Origin: Luteibacter anthropi
GTDB lineage: Bacteria; Pseudomonadota; Gammaproteobacteria; Xanthomonadales; Rhodanobacteraceae
NCBI RefSeq assembly: GCF_011759365.1
Contig: NZ_JAARLZ010000003.1
Coordinates: 372,001-436,000, forward strand
DNA length: 64,000 nt
Direction: 5' to 3'
Shown: in pieces, positions 31,927 to 41,171 of the stretch
Layout of the letters: the number at the start of each line of letters is the position of its first letter
How positions within the stretch are numbered: the stretch's first letter is position 1
Notes under the pieces: generated by a model
Databases searched by the model: none
Told to the model about the DNA's origin: nothing
Seen by the model: the letters and a program-made list of their open reading frames with translations, nothing else
Made by a program: the position numbers and the translations under genes

Positions 31927-32385
31927 CTATTCCAGTTTGCTCCAATCCTGCTTGCTTGCCTGTATCAGCGCATGCCAGTCGTCTGGTGGGTTCCCGCGCC
32001 CGAGCATCTTCTCGAACACGACATACGGGTCCGATTTGCTACCCGAAGACCGCAGGGTCTGTTCATCGTTGACCCAGGCGTACACGATGACCTTCGCCTT
32101 CGAGTCATACCGGAAGAACAGCCGGAACCGCCGTCCGATCTTGGCCCTTCGCCAGTGGCGGTGGGCAGGTCCCAAGGTGTTGCCCTGGCGGTACTCGTCG
32201 CGTGCCGGATCGCCTGGCACCACATCCAAGATCAACTGGCTCAAGGCCCGGAAGAGCTTGACGTTGGCATTGGACTCGAAGCCCGTCGGGTCGTTCTCCT
32301 GCGCGCGCCTCGCGGTCGCATGCAGTTTCTGCAACTGCTCGATCACGCAGTCGTGGAAGAGCAGCGTCCAGCCATGCCGTTGCAT
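31927..32385 (-). CDS. yhaV: YhaV family toxin
   Basis: This 152-residue protein matches the YhaV ribosome-dependent mRNA endonuclease family (RelE superfamily), with RRAKIGRRFRLFFRYD and AYAWVNDEQTLR type motifs near residues 85-115. It is encoded after its antitoxin and shares a base with the prlF stop (TGATG), so translation is coupled. The pair likely stabilises the ICE. Cytoplasmic. Confidence 0.92.
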   Translation of the reverse strand: MQRHGWTLLFHDCVIEQLQKLHATARRAQENDPTGFESNANVKLFRALSQLILDVVPGDPARDEYRQGNTLGPAHRHWRRAKIGRRFRLFFRYDSKAKVIVYAWVNDEQTLRSSGSKSDPYVVFEKMLGRGNPPDDWHALIQASKQDWSKLE

Positions 32386-32702
32386 CAGAGTTCCACTTTC
32401 CCGTCGATCTCCTCGTCCAGGTCCAGACCGTGGCCAGCATGCTCCAGCATGGCGCGGGCCAGATCCTCGGGCAGGCCCTGGACGTTCCGGCCAGCTTCGA
32501 TGTCGCGGGCCAGCAGGCTCAGGAATGCGCCGATGGCGGGGTCCTCATGCTCGGCATCGACGCGGGTGACGACGACTTCGCTGCCCCGCAGATCGAACGC
32601 GAGCTTGCCACCGGCATCGACGCCGAGCGCCTGCCGGATGGGCTTGGGCAGCGTGATCTGGCCTTTGGAGGTCAGCGTGGCAACTTCGTGGATGGCAGGC
32701 AT
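32385..32702 (-). CDS. prlF: PrlF antitoxin
   Basis: This 105-residue protein has an N-terminal AbrB/SpoVT swapped-hairpin DNA-binding domain (ATLTSKGQITLPKPIRQALG, residues 8-27) and an acidic C-terminus that would wrap the YhaV toxin. The start at 32702 is chosen because the promoter and its operator lie between 32730 and 32758. It likely autoregulates through the palindrome at 32733-32750. Confidence 0.92.
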   Translation of the reverse strand: MPAIHEVATLTSKGQITLPKPIRQALGVDAGGKLAFDLRGSEVVVTRVDAEHEDPAIGAFLSLLARDIEAGRNVQGLPEDLARAMLEHAGHGLDLDEEIDGKVEL

Positions 32703-32729
32703 GGCGGCTCTCCTGATTGCGATACCCGC

Positions 32730-32758
32730 ATGGTAAGGAAATTTCCTTACTTTGTCAA
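32730..32758 (-). promoter_or_regulatory. prlF-yhaV promoter with nested operator
   Basis: On the minus strand TTGACA (complement of 32753-32758) is followed after 17 bases by TACCAT (complement of 32730-32735). A perfect 18-bp palindrome, GTAAGGAAATTTCCTTAC (32733-32750), fills the spacer and touches the -10. A bound PrlF would directly block RNA polymerase. Confidence 0.8.
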
Positions 32759-32802
32759 CGTGAAGCCTCACGGCGTTCTCCGAGTCCAAGAATCGGCCCA
32801 TC

Positions 32803-33001
32803 GTAGGGCGTGAACAGCCAGCCTTCCTGCATCAATCCGGCCCTGCTGCAACCCGCATTGGCGGTGGACGGTCAGCACCCGTCGCCCTATACCCAAAGGC
32901 TGTAAAGGGTCGAAATGGCAAGGGAATGGGGTGCAAGGGGAAAGGCTCTATCCCGAAAAGGCAAAAAGGCCTCCCCGCTCGGCCCGCGACAGGACACCCG
33001 C
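32803..33001. other. Gene-free stretch before mobH
   Basis: These 199 bases between the divergent prlF and mobH genes have no convincing reading frame. They hold purine-rich runs near 32917-32985. The stretch is a reasonable place to look for oriT, as relaxase genes often lie beside it, but no known nick sequence is recognised. Confidence 0.35.
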
Positions 33002-34879
33002 ATGCTCTCTCTGTTCCAGCGAAAACGGCCCGCGGTTGCTGCTGCTCCGACGCCACCATCGGTCACCGACCTCCCGAAAGGGTTGATGCGGCCCGAGTCG
33101 GCCGCATCGCTGCTGGCCACCCCGCGCCGGCAGAAGCTGCTGGAGCACATCTGGCAGCGCACGTCGCTCTCACGTAAGCAGTTCGCCACCTTGTACCGGG
33201 CGCCACTGGAACGCTACGCCGAGCTGGTCCAGGCTTTCCCGGCTTCCGAGGCGCATCATCACGCTTACCCCGGCGGCATGCTGGACCATGGCCTGGAAAT
33301 CGTCGCCTACAGTCTGAAGCTGCGGCAGTCCCATCTGCTTCCCATCGGCGCAAGCCCCGAGGACCAGGCTGCGCAGGCTGAGGCCTGGACTGCTGCAGTC
33401 GCCTATGCCGCGTTGTTGCACGACATCGGCAAGATCGCCGTCGATCTGCACGTCGAACTGGCCGATGGCTCGCTGTGGCACCCGTGGTACGGTCCGCTGC
33501 ACCAGCCGTACCGCTTCCGCTACCGCGACGATCGCGAATACCACCTGCACAGCGCGGCGACGGGCTTGCTCTACCGCCAACTGTTGGACACCCAACTCCT
33601 GGACTGGCTCAGTGGCTATCCCGACCTGTGGGGACCGCTGCTCTACGTCCTGGCCGGCCAGTACGAGCACGCCGGTGTGCTGGGCGAACTGGTCGTGCAG
33701 GCCGACCGCGCTTCCGTGGCCCAGGAACTGGGCGGCGATCCGGCGCGCGCCATGGCCGCTCCCAAGCACGCGCTGCAACGCAAGCTGCTCGACGGGCTGC
33801 GCTACCTGCTCAAGGAACAGTTGAAGCTGAACCAGCCGGAAGCCTCCGATGGCTGGCTCACCGAGGACGCGCTGTGGCTGGTGAGCAAGACGGTATCGGA
33901 CAAACTGCGTGCGCACCTGCTGTCCCAAGGCGTTGACGGCATTCCTGCGAACAACACCGCGGTGTTCAACGTCCTCCAGGATCACGGCATGTTGCAGCCG
34001 ACGCCCGACGGCAAGGCGATCTGGCGCGCGACCGTGACCAGTTCCACCGGCTGGTGTCACTCGTTCACGCTGTTGCGCCTCGGGCCCGCGCTGATCTGGG
34101 AGCCAAGCGAGAGGCCGGCGCTGTTCGCCGGCACAGTGGCGATCGACGCGGCGGCCACGGACAAAGGGCCCGATGTGTCAGCCACTACTCCGCCGGCCGG
34201 AGCGCAGTCAGCCTCGGAGGGCCAAGAGGTTCCGCCATGGGAGGGAGGTAACCCCTCTCGTCCAGCGAAAGGTGAACCGCTGCCCGACGCCATGGAAGAC
34301 ATGCTTTCGATGGTGGGCATGGTGAATTCACCCGCAACCCGGCAGGACGCTGAAGCACCTTCGGAGCCGGTGTCTGCCGCGCGTACTGAAGCGACGACCT
34401 TGACCGCACCTCAGCGTTCGTCCCCAGCGCCCAAGCCCACGACAGCGCCATCCGGAGAGCACTTCATGGCGTGGCTGAAACAAGGCATCGCTTCCCGCCG
34501 GCTCATCATCAACGACGCGAAAGCGCTCGTGCATACCGCGAGCGGCACCGCCTACCTGGTCAGCCCCGGCGTATTCCAGCGCTATGCGCAGGAGCATCCG
34601 CAAGTCAGCGCGCTGGCCAAGCAGGAGAGCCAGCAAGACTGGCAGTGGATACAAAAGCGCTTCGAGAGGCTGCAGCTGCATCGCAAGCAACCGAACGGCC
34701 TGAACATCTGGACCTGTGAAGTAACCGGGCCTAGAAAATCCCGCCGTCTGCATGGATACCTTCTGGAAGATCCGAGCCTGCTTTTCTCGGAAACGCCTCC
34801 GAGCAATCCCTATCTATCCCTGTTGGGTGAGACCAGACACTGCGAACAGACTTCAGGAAAGCAAGGGGCGTCAACATGA
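33002..34879 (+). CDS. traI: MobH family relaxase (TraI-type)
   Basis: This 625-residue protein nicks oriT and leads DNA transfer. The N-terminal TraI_2 domain has the HD-hydrolase-like metal motifs: HHHAYPGGMLDHGLE (from about residue 83) and LLHDIGKI (H140, D141). A disordered Pro/Ala-rich linker spans about 390-490, and the C-terminal TraI_2_C domain (about 490-610) has FMAWLKQGIASRRLIINDA. The ATG at 33002 is favoured over one at 32915, whose added residues are Lys/Arg-rich and non-conserved in style. Confidence 0.92.
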   Translation: MLSLFQRKRPAVAAAPTPPSVTDLPKGLMRPESAASLLATPRRQKLLEHIWQRTSLSRKQFATLYRAPLERYAELVQAFPASEAHHHAYPGGMLDHGLEIVAYSLKLRQSHLLPIGASPEDQAAQAEAWTAAVAYAALLHDIGKIAVDLHVELADGSLWHPWYGPLHQPYRFRYRDDREYHLHSAATGLLYRQLLDTQLLDWLSGYPDLWGPLLYVLAGQYEHAGVLGELVVQADRASVAQELGGDPARAMAAPKHALQRKLLDGLRYLLKEQLKLNQPEASDGWLTEDALWLVSKTVSDKLRAHLLSQGVDGIPANNTAVFNVLQDHGMLQPTPDGKAIWRATVTSSTGWCHSFTLLRLGPALIWEPSERPALFAGTVAIDAAATDKGPDVSATTPPAGAQSASEGQEVPPWEGGNPSRPAKGEPLPDAMEDMLSMVGMVNSPATRQDAEAPSEPVSAARTEATTLTAPQRSSPAPKPTTAPSGEHFMAWLKQGIASRRLIINDAKALVHTASGTAYLVSPGVFQRYAQEHPQVSALAKQESQQDWQWIQKRFERLQLHRKQPNGLNIWTCEVTGPRKSRRLHGYLLEDPSLLFSETPPSNPYLSLLGETRHCEQTSGKQGAST

Positions 34880-35100
34880 CCTCCTCAATTTCGCCGGGGC
34901 AGTCTATTGCCGCCAAAGCGCACCTTTATTCAGACAGAGCCAAAGGCCCGATGAGCGCAGCGATGATGGAACAAGGCAGCGCCTCTCCCGTCTCTGGGCT
35001 GCACTACGCCGGCAAGAAGCATAAGGTCATCGCTCCCGACCGGGAGATTGTCTTCGAGTTCTCGCAGGACTGTCTGGACTCGGGCCGATTCGCTCCTTGA
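34876..35100 (+). CDS. Small hypothetical protein overlapping mobH
   Basis: This 74-residue reading frame begins in the mobH stop (ATGA overlap), which suggests coupled translation. The product is soluble, with a KKHKVIAPDREIVFEF stretch. I recognise no family. It could be a real small ICE gene or the junction between the ICE backbone and the copper cargo. Confidence 0.4.
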   Translation: MTSSISPGQSIAAKAHLYSDRAKGPMSAAMMEQGSASPVSGLHYAGKKHKVIAPDREIVFEFSQDCLDSGRFAP

Positions 35101-35133
35101 CACCACAAATACAGCTAACAGGAAAGAGCATTC

Positions 35134-35391
35134 ATGAAGTCGATCAACGTTGAAGTCGGAGGGCTTGTATCGAGCCTGAGCGGTGAGGGAGTGCGCCGCA
35201 AGCTGCTGTATCTTCACGGCGTCCATAATGCGGATGCCAACTATGTTGCGGGAAGCGCAACGATTCATCTCGACGAGCGATGCCTCAGGGTCAAGGATCT
35301 GCGCCATTGCATCTCCGAATGCGGCTATCCGGCACCGAAGCTCACCCGGACTACTGCCGCAGATGGGGCAGTGCCAAGTCAAATCTTGTGA
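35134..35391 (+). CDS. HMA-fold-like copper-island protein lacking CxxC
   Basis: This 85-residue protein follows the pattern of heavy-metal-associated domains (beta-alpha-beta-beta-alpha-beta: VEVGGLVSSLSGEGVRRKL ... ANYVAGSATIHLDE ... ISECGYP), but the metal-binding CxxC is replaced by SSLS. Similar CxxC-less HMA proteins occur in copper islands. One Cys remains in SECGYP. The last 14 codons run into the 3' end of copS on the other strand, so the tail may be non-native. AGGAAAG precedes the ATG. Confidence 0.65.
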   Translation: MKSINVEVGGLVSSLSGEGVRRKLLYLHGVHNADANYVAGSATIHLDERCLRVKDLRHCISECGYPAPKLTRTTAADGAVPSQIL

Positions 35392-36787
35392 CAAGCTCGC
35401 TGGAGGTCACGGCAACAGAACCACCATGCGCCTCCGCAATCGATTTCACGATGGCAAGGCCAAGACCGGCGCCCGCCGTATTTCGTTGCCGTGCCGGATC
35501 AACTCGGTAGAATCGATTGAAGAGCTTTGGTAGATCGGGCTCAGGAATTTTCTCACCGGGATTGACCACACTGATCGTTGTCCACTGCTCATCCTGCGAG
35601 AGCAAGACCGTGATGCTCTTCCCGCGAGGAGTGTGTCGAATTGCGTTCGAGAGAAGATTGTTCAGCGCCCGGGTGAGCATTTCCCGATCCGCCGCTATGC
35701 TGCCGATCGCCCCTTTAACGCCAAGCGTAATGCCGCTATCTTCTGCCAGCGCCTCGAAATAGTCGAACAGACTCCGCACCAATTCGGACAGATCAATTGT
35801 AGACAAGCGCAAGTTGCGGGGATCATTTTCCGTTTGGGCAAGAAACAGCATGTCTCCAATCATGCGTCCCATCCGATCAAACTCTTCCAAATTTGAATAG
35901 AGGATTTCTCTGTATTCCTCGTTGCTGCGCGGCTGGCCAAGCGCTACGTGAGTCTGCGTGACCAGGTTGGTGACGGGCGTGCGCAACTCGTGCGCTATGT
36001 CTGCGGAAAAGTGTGATAGCCGGGTGAAGCCTTCCTCGATTCTCGCCAACATATCGTTGAAGGCAAATACCAGTTCCGCCAGTTCGATCGGCACATCCCG
36101 AGGATCCAACCTCACATCCAGCTTTGAAGAGCGAATCGCCCGAATCTCTTCATTGACCTTGCGAATCGGCAGATGGCCCCACTGCACCGCCAGCCAAGCC
36201 ACACCGAGCGCCAGACACATGACCAAGCCGGTTGCCCACCAAAGCATGCGCTTGAACTCCGCCAGGAAGTCGAGATGAAAGCCGATGTCCATGGCGGCGA
36301 CGATGCGGTAGCCGGACGCCGCTGAATCGTCAGCAGGCAGTTGTACCACCACACCTCGATATGACCTCTGATCCTCGTGCCACACGATCAAATCGTCAGC
36401 GGTGATGCGGTTCACCAACTTTTTGTTACTGTCAAGTTTCGACAGGTCAGGACCGGGCGTGGCATAGATGCTATTGCCAGACCCATCGTAGACGCCGTAC
36501 GTCATCCCATGATGTCCTGCGACTGCGTTGGCCAAGTGTTGCTTCAGTTCGTCGCTTGCGATGTCACTTGCAAGCTGGTGCAAGGGCTGAGCCAAAGCGG
36601 CTGTCACTGCCTCCAGTTCGTGGGCATCCTGTTGAGCAAAGTGGTGCTCCAACGACCGGAGAATGACCCAGTTGAACACAAGAAACACCAAGGTCGTGGC
36701 GATACCAACCAGGGCCGTGACCCTCAATGCAAGCGACGCTGGACGGCTTTGCCGCGGCTTATGGCGCAGGGGCATCATCGGGCGCAT
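35351..36787 (-). CDS. copS: Heavy-metal sensor histidine kinase (CopS/CusS-like)
   Basis: This 478-residue membrane kinase has two membrane segments (about 18-38 and 170-195) enclosing a periplasmic sensor, a HAMP domain, the phospho-His box [17 protein letters not shown] (about residues 265-281), N-box [11 protein letters not shown] and G-boxes [12 protein letters not shown]. It senses periplasmic copper or silver and phosphorylates CopR. The start at 36787 overlaps copR; a nearby ATG at 36778 is also possible. Confidence 0.93.
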   Translation of the reverse strand: MRPMMPLRHKPRQSRPASLALRVTALVGIATTLVFLVFNWVILRSLEHHFAQQDAHELEAVTAALAQPLHQLASDIASDELKQHLANAVAGHHGMTYGVYDGSGNSIYATPGPDLSKLDSNKKLVNRITADDLIVWHEDQRSYRGVVVQLPADDSAASGYRIVAAMDIGFHLDFLAEFKRMLWWATGLVMCLALGVAWLAVQWGHLPIRKVNEEIRAIRSSKLDVRLDPRDVPIELAELVFAFNDMLARIEEGFTRLSHFSADIAHELRTPVTNLVTQTHVALGQPRSNEEYREILYSNLEEFDRMGRMIGDMLFLAQTENDPRNLRLSTIDLSELVRSLFDYFEALAEDSGITLGVKGAIGSIAADREMLTRALNNLLSNAIRHTPRGKSITVLLSQDEQWTTISVVNPGEKIPEPDLPKLFNRFYRVDPARQRNTAGAGLGLAIVKSIAEAHGGSVAVTSSELVTRFDLALPHLRQ

Positions 36788-37451
36788 CGAGCGTGTATCC
36801 CATTCCACGCACGGTGTGGATGAGCTTCGGATTGAACGCATCGTCTATCTTCGCGCGTAGGCGGCGGATGGCTACATCGATGACGTTGCTGTCGCTGTCG
36901 AAATTCATGTCCCATACCTGCGACGCGATCAGAGAACGTGGAAGGACTTCCCCCTGGCGACGGGCCAGGAGCTCAAGCAACGCGAACTCCTTGCTGGTGA
37001 GATTGATGCGTTGGCCAGCGCGCGTTGCACGTCGGCGCGCCAAGTCCAGTACCAAATCGGCAACCTGGATGCGATCAGGCTGGCTCGGAGCGCTTCCGCG
37101 TCGCAGCAGCGTCCGCACCCGCGCCAGCAACTCAGAGAAGGCGAATGGCTTGACGAGGTAGTCGTCCGCTCCCAGTTCCAATCCCTTGACACGGTCGTCC
37201 ACACCGCCACGCGCCGTCAGAAAGAGTACAGGGACCTGTTTACCGGCATCTCGAAGGGCACGCACGATGCGCCAGCCATCGACATCCGGCAGCATGACAT
37301 CCAAGACCACCAGATCGTATGTCTCGCCCATGGCCAGGTGGTGTCCGTCCAATCCGTTGCGCGCCAGATCCACTACGAATCCCGCCTCCATGAGACCTTG
37401 GCGGACGTAATCCGCCGTCTTGTTCTCGTCTTCAACGACCAGCAGTTTCAT
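36759..37451 (-). CDS. copR: Heavy-metal response regulator (CopR/CusR-like)
   Basis: This 230-residue OmpR-type regulator has a receiver domain ([16 protein letters not shown], phospho-Asp in [13 protein letters not shown] about residue 51) and a winged-helix DNA-binding domain (about 130-225, [15 protein letters not shown]). It is upstream of and overlaps copS. It is divergent from copA, and the palindrome at 37566-37581 between them is its likely binding site. Confidence 0.94.
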   Translation of the reverse strand: MKLLVVEDENKTADYVRQGLMEAGFVVDLARNGLDGHHLAMGETYDLVVLDVMLPDVDGWRIVRALRDAGKQVPVLFLTARGGVDDRVKGLELGADDYLVKPFAFSELLARVRTLLRRGSAPSQPDRIQVADLVLDLARRRATRAGQRINLTSKEFALLELLARRQGEVLPRSLIASQVWDMNFDSDSNVIDVAIRRLRAKIDDAFNPKLIHTVRGMGYTLDAPDDAPAP

Positions 37452-37565
37452 CGCATGTCCCATGAAATCGCTGCGGCGCAGAAAAATAGCCGCTCACGAT
37501 GTACGCATTCATCCACTTCAATCAGCAATTTACTGGTTGCCAGCTTCCACGAACATGACACGAAC

Positions 37566-37581
37566 ATTACATGAATGTAAT
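37566..37581 (+). promoter_or_regulatory. Candidate CopR box between copR and copA
   Basis: ATTACAT-GA-ATGTAAT is a perfect 7-2-7 inverted repeat in the 253-base divergent region. A related site, sharing GAATGTAAT, lies at 45532-45540 before copK. Heavy-metal regulators of this family bind TTACA/TGTAA-type sites. Confidence 0.7.
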
Positions 37582-37704
37582 TCAAGGGTCATTCGGTGGA
37601 AAGTGCCCAACCCATAGCATGACCTGCATTGCGTCGAACTGTGCCGCTCAGGATGGGGTGGCGTTTAGAACGACTTCCGAGTCATCTATGGAGGATTTCA
37701 GGCC

Positions 37705-39609
37705 ATGCCGCCTCGTTCACCCTTTTTTATCGTGCCCCCACAGGGCCTTTCTCGTCGGCGTTTCGTCCAAGGGTTAGCCGCCGGCGGCGTTCTCGCTGGG
37801 CTGTCCACGCCGGCGTTCAAGGCATTTGCCCAGCAAGGCTCCGCGACGCGCGGTGCCGCCCCTGTGCTAAAAGGCACCGAGTTCGACTTGGTGATCGCCG
37901 AATCGCCCGTGAACTTCACGGGCAAGCCAGGCGTGGCTACGACCATCAACGGCTCGCTGCCGGCACCGACATTGCGTTGGCGCGAGGGTGACACCGTCAC
38001 AATCCGTGTGACCAACAAGCTGCGTGAAGCCACATCCATCCACTGGCACGGGATCATCCTGCCGTATCAGATGGATGGCGTGCCGGGCATTAGCTTCAAA
38101 GGCATCGCTCCCGGCGAGACCTTCACGTACCGCTTCAAGGTTCAGCAAAGCGGCTCCTACTGGTACCACTCGCACTCCGGCTTCCAGGAACTCACGGGCA
38201 TGTACGGGGCGATCATCATCGACCCCGCTGGCGCCGAGACCATCCGCGCCGACCGTGACCACGTGCTGCTGTTCTCGGATTGGACCGACGAAGACCCGAT
38301 GCGGGTGTTCACCAAGCTCAAGTCCCAAAGCGACTACTACAACTACAACCAACCTACCGTCTTCGACTTCTTCCGGGACGCCTCGCGCGACGGCATGGCC
38401 GCTGCGATCGACAAGCGCAAGATGTGGAACGAGATGCGGATGAATCCGACGGATCTCGCCGATCTGTCCGCCGCCACGCTGACCTATCTGGCCAACGGCG
38501 TCACCCCCGCCGGCAATTGGACGGCGTTGTTCCGACCGGGGGAGCGCGTGCGGCTGCGCATGGTCAACGGTGCGGGCAACACCTTCTACGACGTACGCAT
38601 TCCCGGACTGAAACTCACGGTGGTGCACGTCGATGGTGTTGACGTGGAGCCGGTGACGGTCGATGAGTTCCGATTCGGTCCGGGCGAAACCGTCGATGTG
38701 ATCGTCCAGCCACGGGATGACGCTTACACGATCTTCGCCCAGGCGATGGACCGGACAGGCTACGCGCGTGCCACGCTGGCCGTGCGTGAAGGTCTTCAAG
38801 CTCCCGTGCCTGCCCTCGATCCGGTCGAATGGCTGACCATGAACGACATGATGGGCGGCATGATGGGGGGCATGGACCATGGCGGGTCCGGCCAGGCCAT
38901 GGAGATGACCGGGATGACGGGCATGACGGGCATGACGGGCATGACCGGGATGACCGGGATGACCGGGATGGGCTCGGGTTCGATGTCCGGGATGGATCAT
39001 GGGGCGATGGCTGGCATGAACCACGGTGGCATGGCGATGGATCACAGCCAACACGCCGCGGCTGCGGGGGGACTGGCCGTGCCCAGCACTACTGCCCGCC
39101 ACGCTCGCACCGAGTATGGTGCCAGCACGGACATGCGCGTTGACATGGCGCGCACCAACCTCGATGACCCCGGCATTGGACTGCGCAACAACGGTCGGCG
39201 CGTGTTGACCCTCGCGGATCTGCATACCCCGTCGGGGCCGCTGGACAAGAGAGGCCCTGGCCGGGAGGTCGAATTGCACCTCACGGGCAACATGGAACGC
39301 TACGCATGGTCCCTGGACGGGCTGGAGTTCGGAAAGTCCACGCCGGTGCACTTCAAACACGGCGAGCGGCTGCGGGTCATTCTGCACAACGACACCATGA
39401 TGACCCATCCCATGCACCTGCACGGCATGTGGAGCGAGCTGGAAAGCCCCGACGGTCGCTTCCTTGCGCGCCGCCACACCCTGCCGGTGCAGCCGGCACA
39501 ACGCATCAGCTTCCTGGTGACAGCCGACGCGCTCGGCCGCTGGGCGTGGCACTGCCACCTGATGTTCCACATGGATGCCGGCATGTTCCGCGAAGTCGTG
39601 GTGTCTTGA
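37705..39609 (+). CDS. copA: Periplasmic multicopper oxidase CopA (PcoA-like)
   Basis: This 634-residue protein carries a Tat signal (SRRRFVQGLAAGG, residues 17-29), so it is exported folded. Copper ligands are visible in HWHG (about 114), YWYHSHSG, HPMHLHGMW and WHCHLMFHMDAGM. Between cupredoxin domains 2 and 3 lies a Met-rich insert (about 380-455), including seven Met-Thr-Gly units, that probably binds extra copper. CopA oxidises Cu(I) and sequesters copper. A GGAGG site precedes the ATG. Confidence 0.95.
   Translation: MPPRSPFFIVPPQGLSRRRFVQGLAAGGVLAGLSTPAFKAFAQQGSATRGAAPVLKGTEFDLVIAESPVNFTGKPGVATTINGSLPAPTLRWREGDTVTIRVTNKLREATSIHWHGIILPYQMDGVPGISFKGIAPGETFTYRFKVQQSGSYWYHSHSGFQELTGMYGAIIIDPAGAETIRADRDHVLLFSDWTDEDPMRVFTKLKSQSDYYNYNQPTVFDFFRDASRDGMAAAIDKRKMWNEMRMNPTDLADLSAATLTYLANGVTPAGNWTALFRPGERVRLRMVNGAGNTFYDVRIPGLKLTVVHVDGVDVEPVTVDEFRFGPGETVDVIVQPRDDAYTIFAQAMDRTGYARATLAVREGLQAPVPALDPVEWLTMNDMMGGMMGGMDHGGSGQAMEMTGMTGMTGMTGMTGMTGMTGMGSGSMSGMDHGAMAGMNHGGMAMDHSQHAAAAGGLAVPSTTARHARTEYGASTDMRVDMARTNLDDPGIGLRNNGRRVLTLADLHTPSGPLDKRGPGREVELHLTGNMERYAWSLDGLEFGKSTPVHFKHGERLRVILHNDTMMTHPMHLHGMWSELESPDGRFLARRHTLPVQPAQRISFLVTADALGRWAWHCHLMFHMDAGMFREVVVS
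38905..38967 (+). repeat. Seven-copy 9-bp tandem repeat in copA
   Basis: Seven in-frame copies of ATGACSGGS (S = C or G) encode Met-Thr-Gly repeats. Three identical ATGACGGGC units (38914-38940) and two blocks of ATGACCGGG show recent slippage-type expansion. Copy number can change without a frameshift. Confidence 0.93.
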
Positions 39610-39634
39610 ACCCAGCGCACAAGGAAGACCAAGA

Positions 39635-40615
39635 ATGTCCAAAGCACTCCCCACTCGCGCACTGGCCACGACGCTACTGGCCCTGGTAAGCGTCGCCGCA
39701 CAGGCACAAGCACAGAACGACCATGCTGCGCACGGCCAGGCCGACTCTCAAACGGCCGCGCCATCCACTCAGACCGTGGCTCCTGCCGCCGACCCGCACG
39801 CGGGTCACGCGGCGTCGGCGAGCGGCTCGACCGCGGCCCCGGCCATGGATCACGGCAACATGCAGATGCAGGGCGGGTCGGCGCCTCCTGACGCCCGCGA
39901 TCCGCATGGCTACTCCAATGGCCTGACATTGGGATCGGGCGACTACGCCGTACCCGGTGTGCCGCGGCTGATGCTGGCCGACGAACACAGGTTCTTCTCG
40001 TTGCGCGGCGAAACCCTGGAACGCCGCTTCACGCGCAAAGGGGACGATTCCACGGCCTACGACCTCCAGGCGTGGTATGGGACGACCTACAACAAGGCCG
40101 TCGTGAAGGCCGAAGGCGATATCGCCAAAGGAAAGCTCGAAGAATCGCGTACCGAGCTTCTCTGGGGGCACGCCGTCGCACCGTACTGGGACACCCAGCT
40201 CGGCATTCGGGTGGATAACGGCGAAGGCCCGAGCCGTCAATGGTTGGCTTTCGGCATCCAGGGCCTCGCCCCCTACTGGTTCGAGCTGGAGGCGACGGGC
40301 TACGTGGGAAGTGGCGGACGTACGGCGCTGCGTGTCGAAGGCAGCTACGAGCTGCTGCTGACCCAGCGACTGATTCTGGAGCCTCGCGCCGAGTTGCAGT
40401 TCTATGGCAAGGACGACCCGGAACGCGGTATCGGCAAGGGCTTGGCCGAAGCGTCTGCTGGCTTGCGCCTGCGCTATGAATTCAGTCGCCAGTTCGCCCC
40501 CTATATCGGCGTGGAACGGGCGGGCAGCTTCGGACGCACCGCGGACTATGTGCGTGCCGAAGGCGGCCGCGCGCAGCAGACGCGCTGGGTGGCTGGCGTG
40601 CGATTCTGGTTCTAG
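39635..40615 (+). CDS. copB: Outer-membrane copper resistance protein CopB
   Basis: This 326-residue protein has a signal peptide (ending near AQAQAQ), a His/Met-rich, Ala-rich N-terminal region (DPHAGHAASASG; MDHGNMQMQGG) and a C-terminal beta-barrel (about 110-326) closing with a terminal Phe, TRWVAGVRFWF. CopB/PcoB sits in the outer membrane and works with CopA. It starts 25 bases after copA. Confidence 0.94.
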   Translation: MSKALPTRALATTLLALVSVAAQAQAQNDHAAHGQADSQTAAPSTQTVAPAADPHAGHAASASGSTAAPAMDHGNMQMQGGSAPPDARDPHGYSNGLTLGSGDYAVPGVPRLMLADEHRFFSLRGETLERRFTRKGDDSTAYDLQAWYGTTYNKAVVKAEGDIAKGKLEESRTELLWGHAVAPYWDTQLGIRVDNGEGPSRQWLAFGIQGLAPYWFELEATGYVGSGGRTALRVEGSYELLLTQRLILEPRAELQFYGKDDPERGIGKGLAEASAGLRLRYEFSRQFAPYIGVERAGSFGRTADYVRAEGGRAQQTRWVAGVRFWF

Positions 40616-40652
40616 AACCTAGCGGGTTTGATCATCTGATGAGAGGCAATCT

Positions 40653-41138
40653 ATGAACATGCACTACGACAGAAGCCAGGGCAAAGTGCCGAGACGCCAG
40701 GCATTGATCGCTGGCTTGTTGGTGATGGCACTCGCAGGACCGAGCCTGGCGCAGAGCCGACCGATTGCCAAGGTCTGGAAGGACCCGAGCTGCGGATGCT
40801 GCAAGGACTGGGTCTCACACCTGCAAGGCGCAGGCTTCGATGTGCAGGTTCTCGACACCGGGAACACGGCAGCGCGCACGCGGCTGGGCATCCCGCAGAA
40901 GTACGGTTCGTGCCACACGGCGCAGATCGGCAGCTATGCCATCGAGGGTCATGTGCCTGCCTCGGACATTCAACGCTTGCTGCGCGAAGCCCCGCAGGCC
41001 ATCGGCCTTGCGGCGCCCGGCATGCCGGTCGGTTCGCCCGGCATGGATGGTCCGGCCTATGGTGGACGCAAGGACGCCTACGACGTGCTGCTGATCGGGA
41101 AAAACGGTAGCAGCACGGTCTATCAGTCGCATCGCTGA
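40653..41138 (+). CDS. DUF411 copper-associated protein
   Basis: This 161-residue exported protein (signal near residues 17-34) has the DUF411 pattern: DPSCGCCKDWVSHL (about 48-61), GSCHTAQIGSYAIEGHVPA and APGMPVGSPGM. The CGCC and CHT motifs suggest copper binding. The family recurs in copper islands; biochemical role unproven. Confidence 0.92.
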   Translation: MNMHYDRSQGKVPRRQALIAGLLVMALAGPSLAQSRPIAKVWKDPSCGCCKDWVSHLQGAGFDVQVLDTGNTAARTRLGIPQKYGSCHTAQIGSYAIEGHVPASDIQRLLREAPQAIGLAAPGMPVGSPGMDGPAYGGRKDAYDVLLIGKNGSSTVYQSHR

Positions 41139-41171
41139 CCATCCATCAACCCTTCTCCGTGGAGATATGCC

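Noticed and set aside
34876..35100. Overlap of the 74-codon frame with mobH as a programmed frameshift
   Set aside because: mobH is already full length and ends normally after its C-terminal domain. No slippery sequence is seen, and the ATGA overlap explains the arrangement.
38905..38967. Short repeats as a possible CRISPR array
   Set aside because: The units are contiguous 9-mers without spacers, in frame, inside copA.
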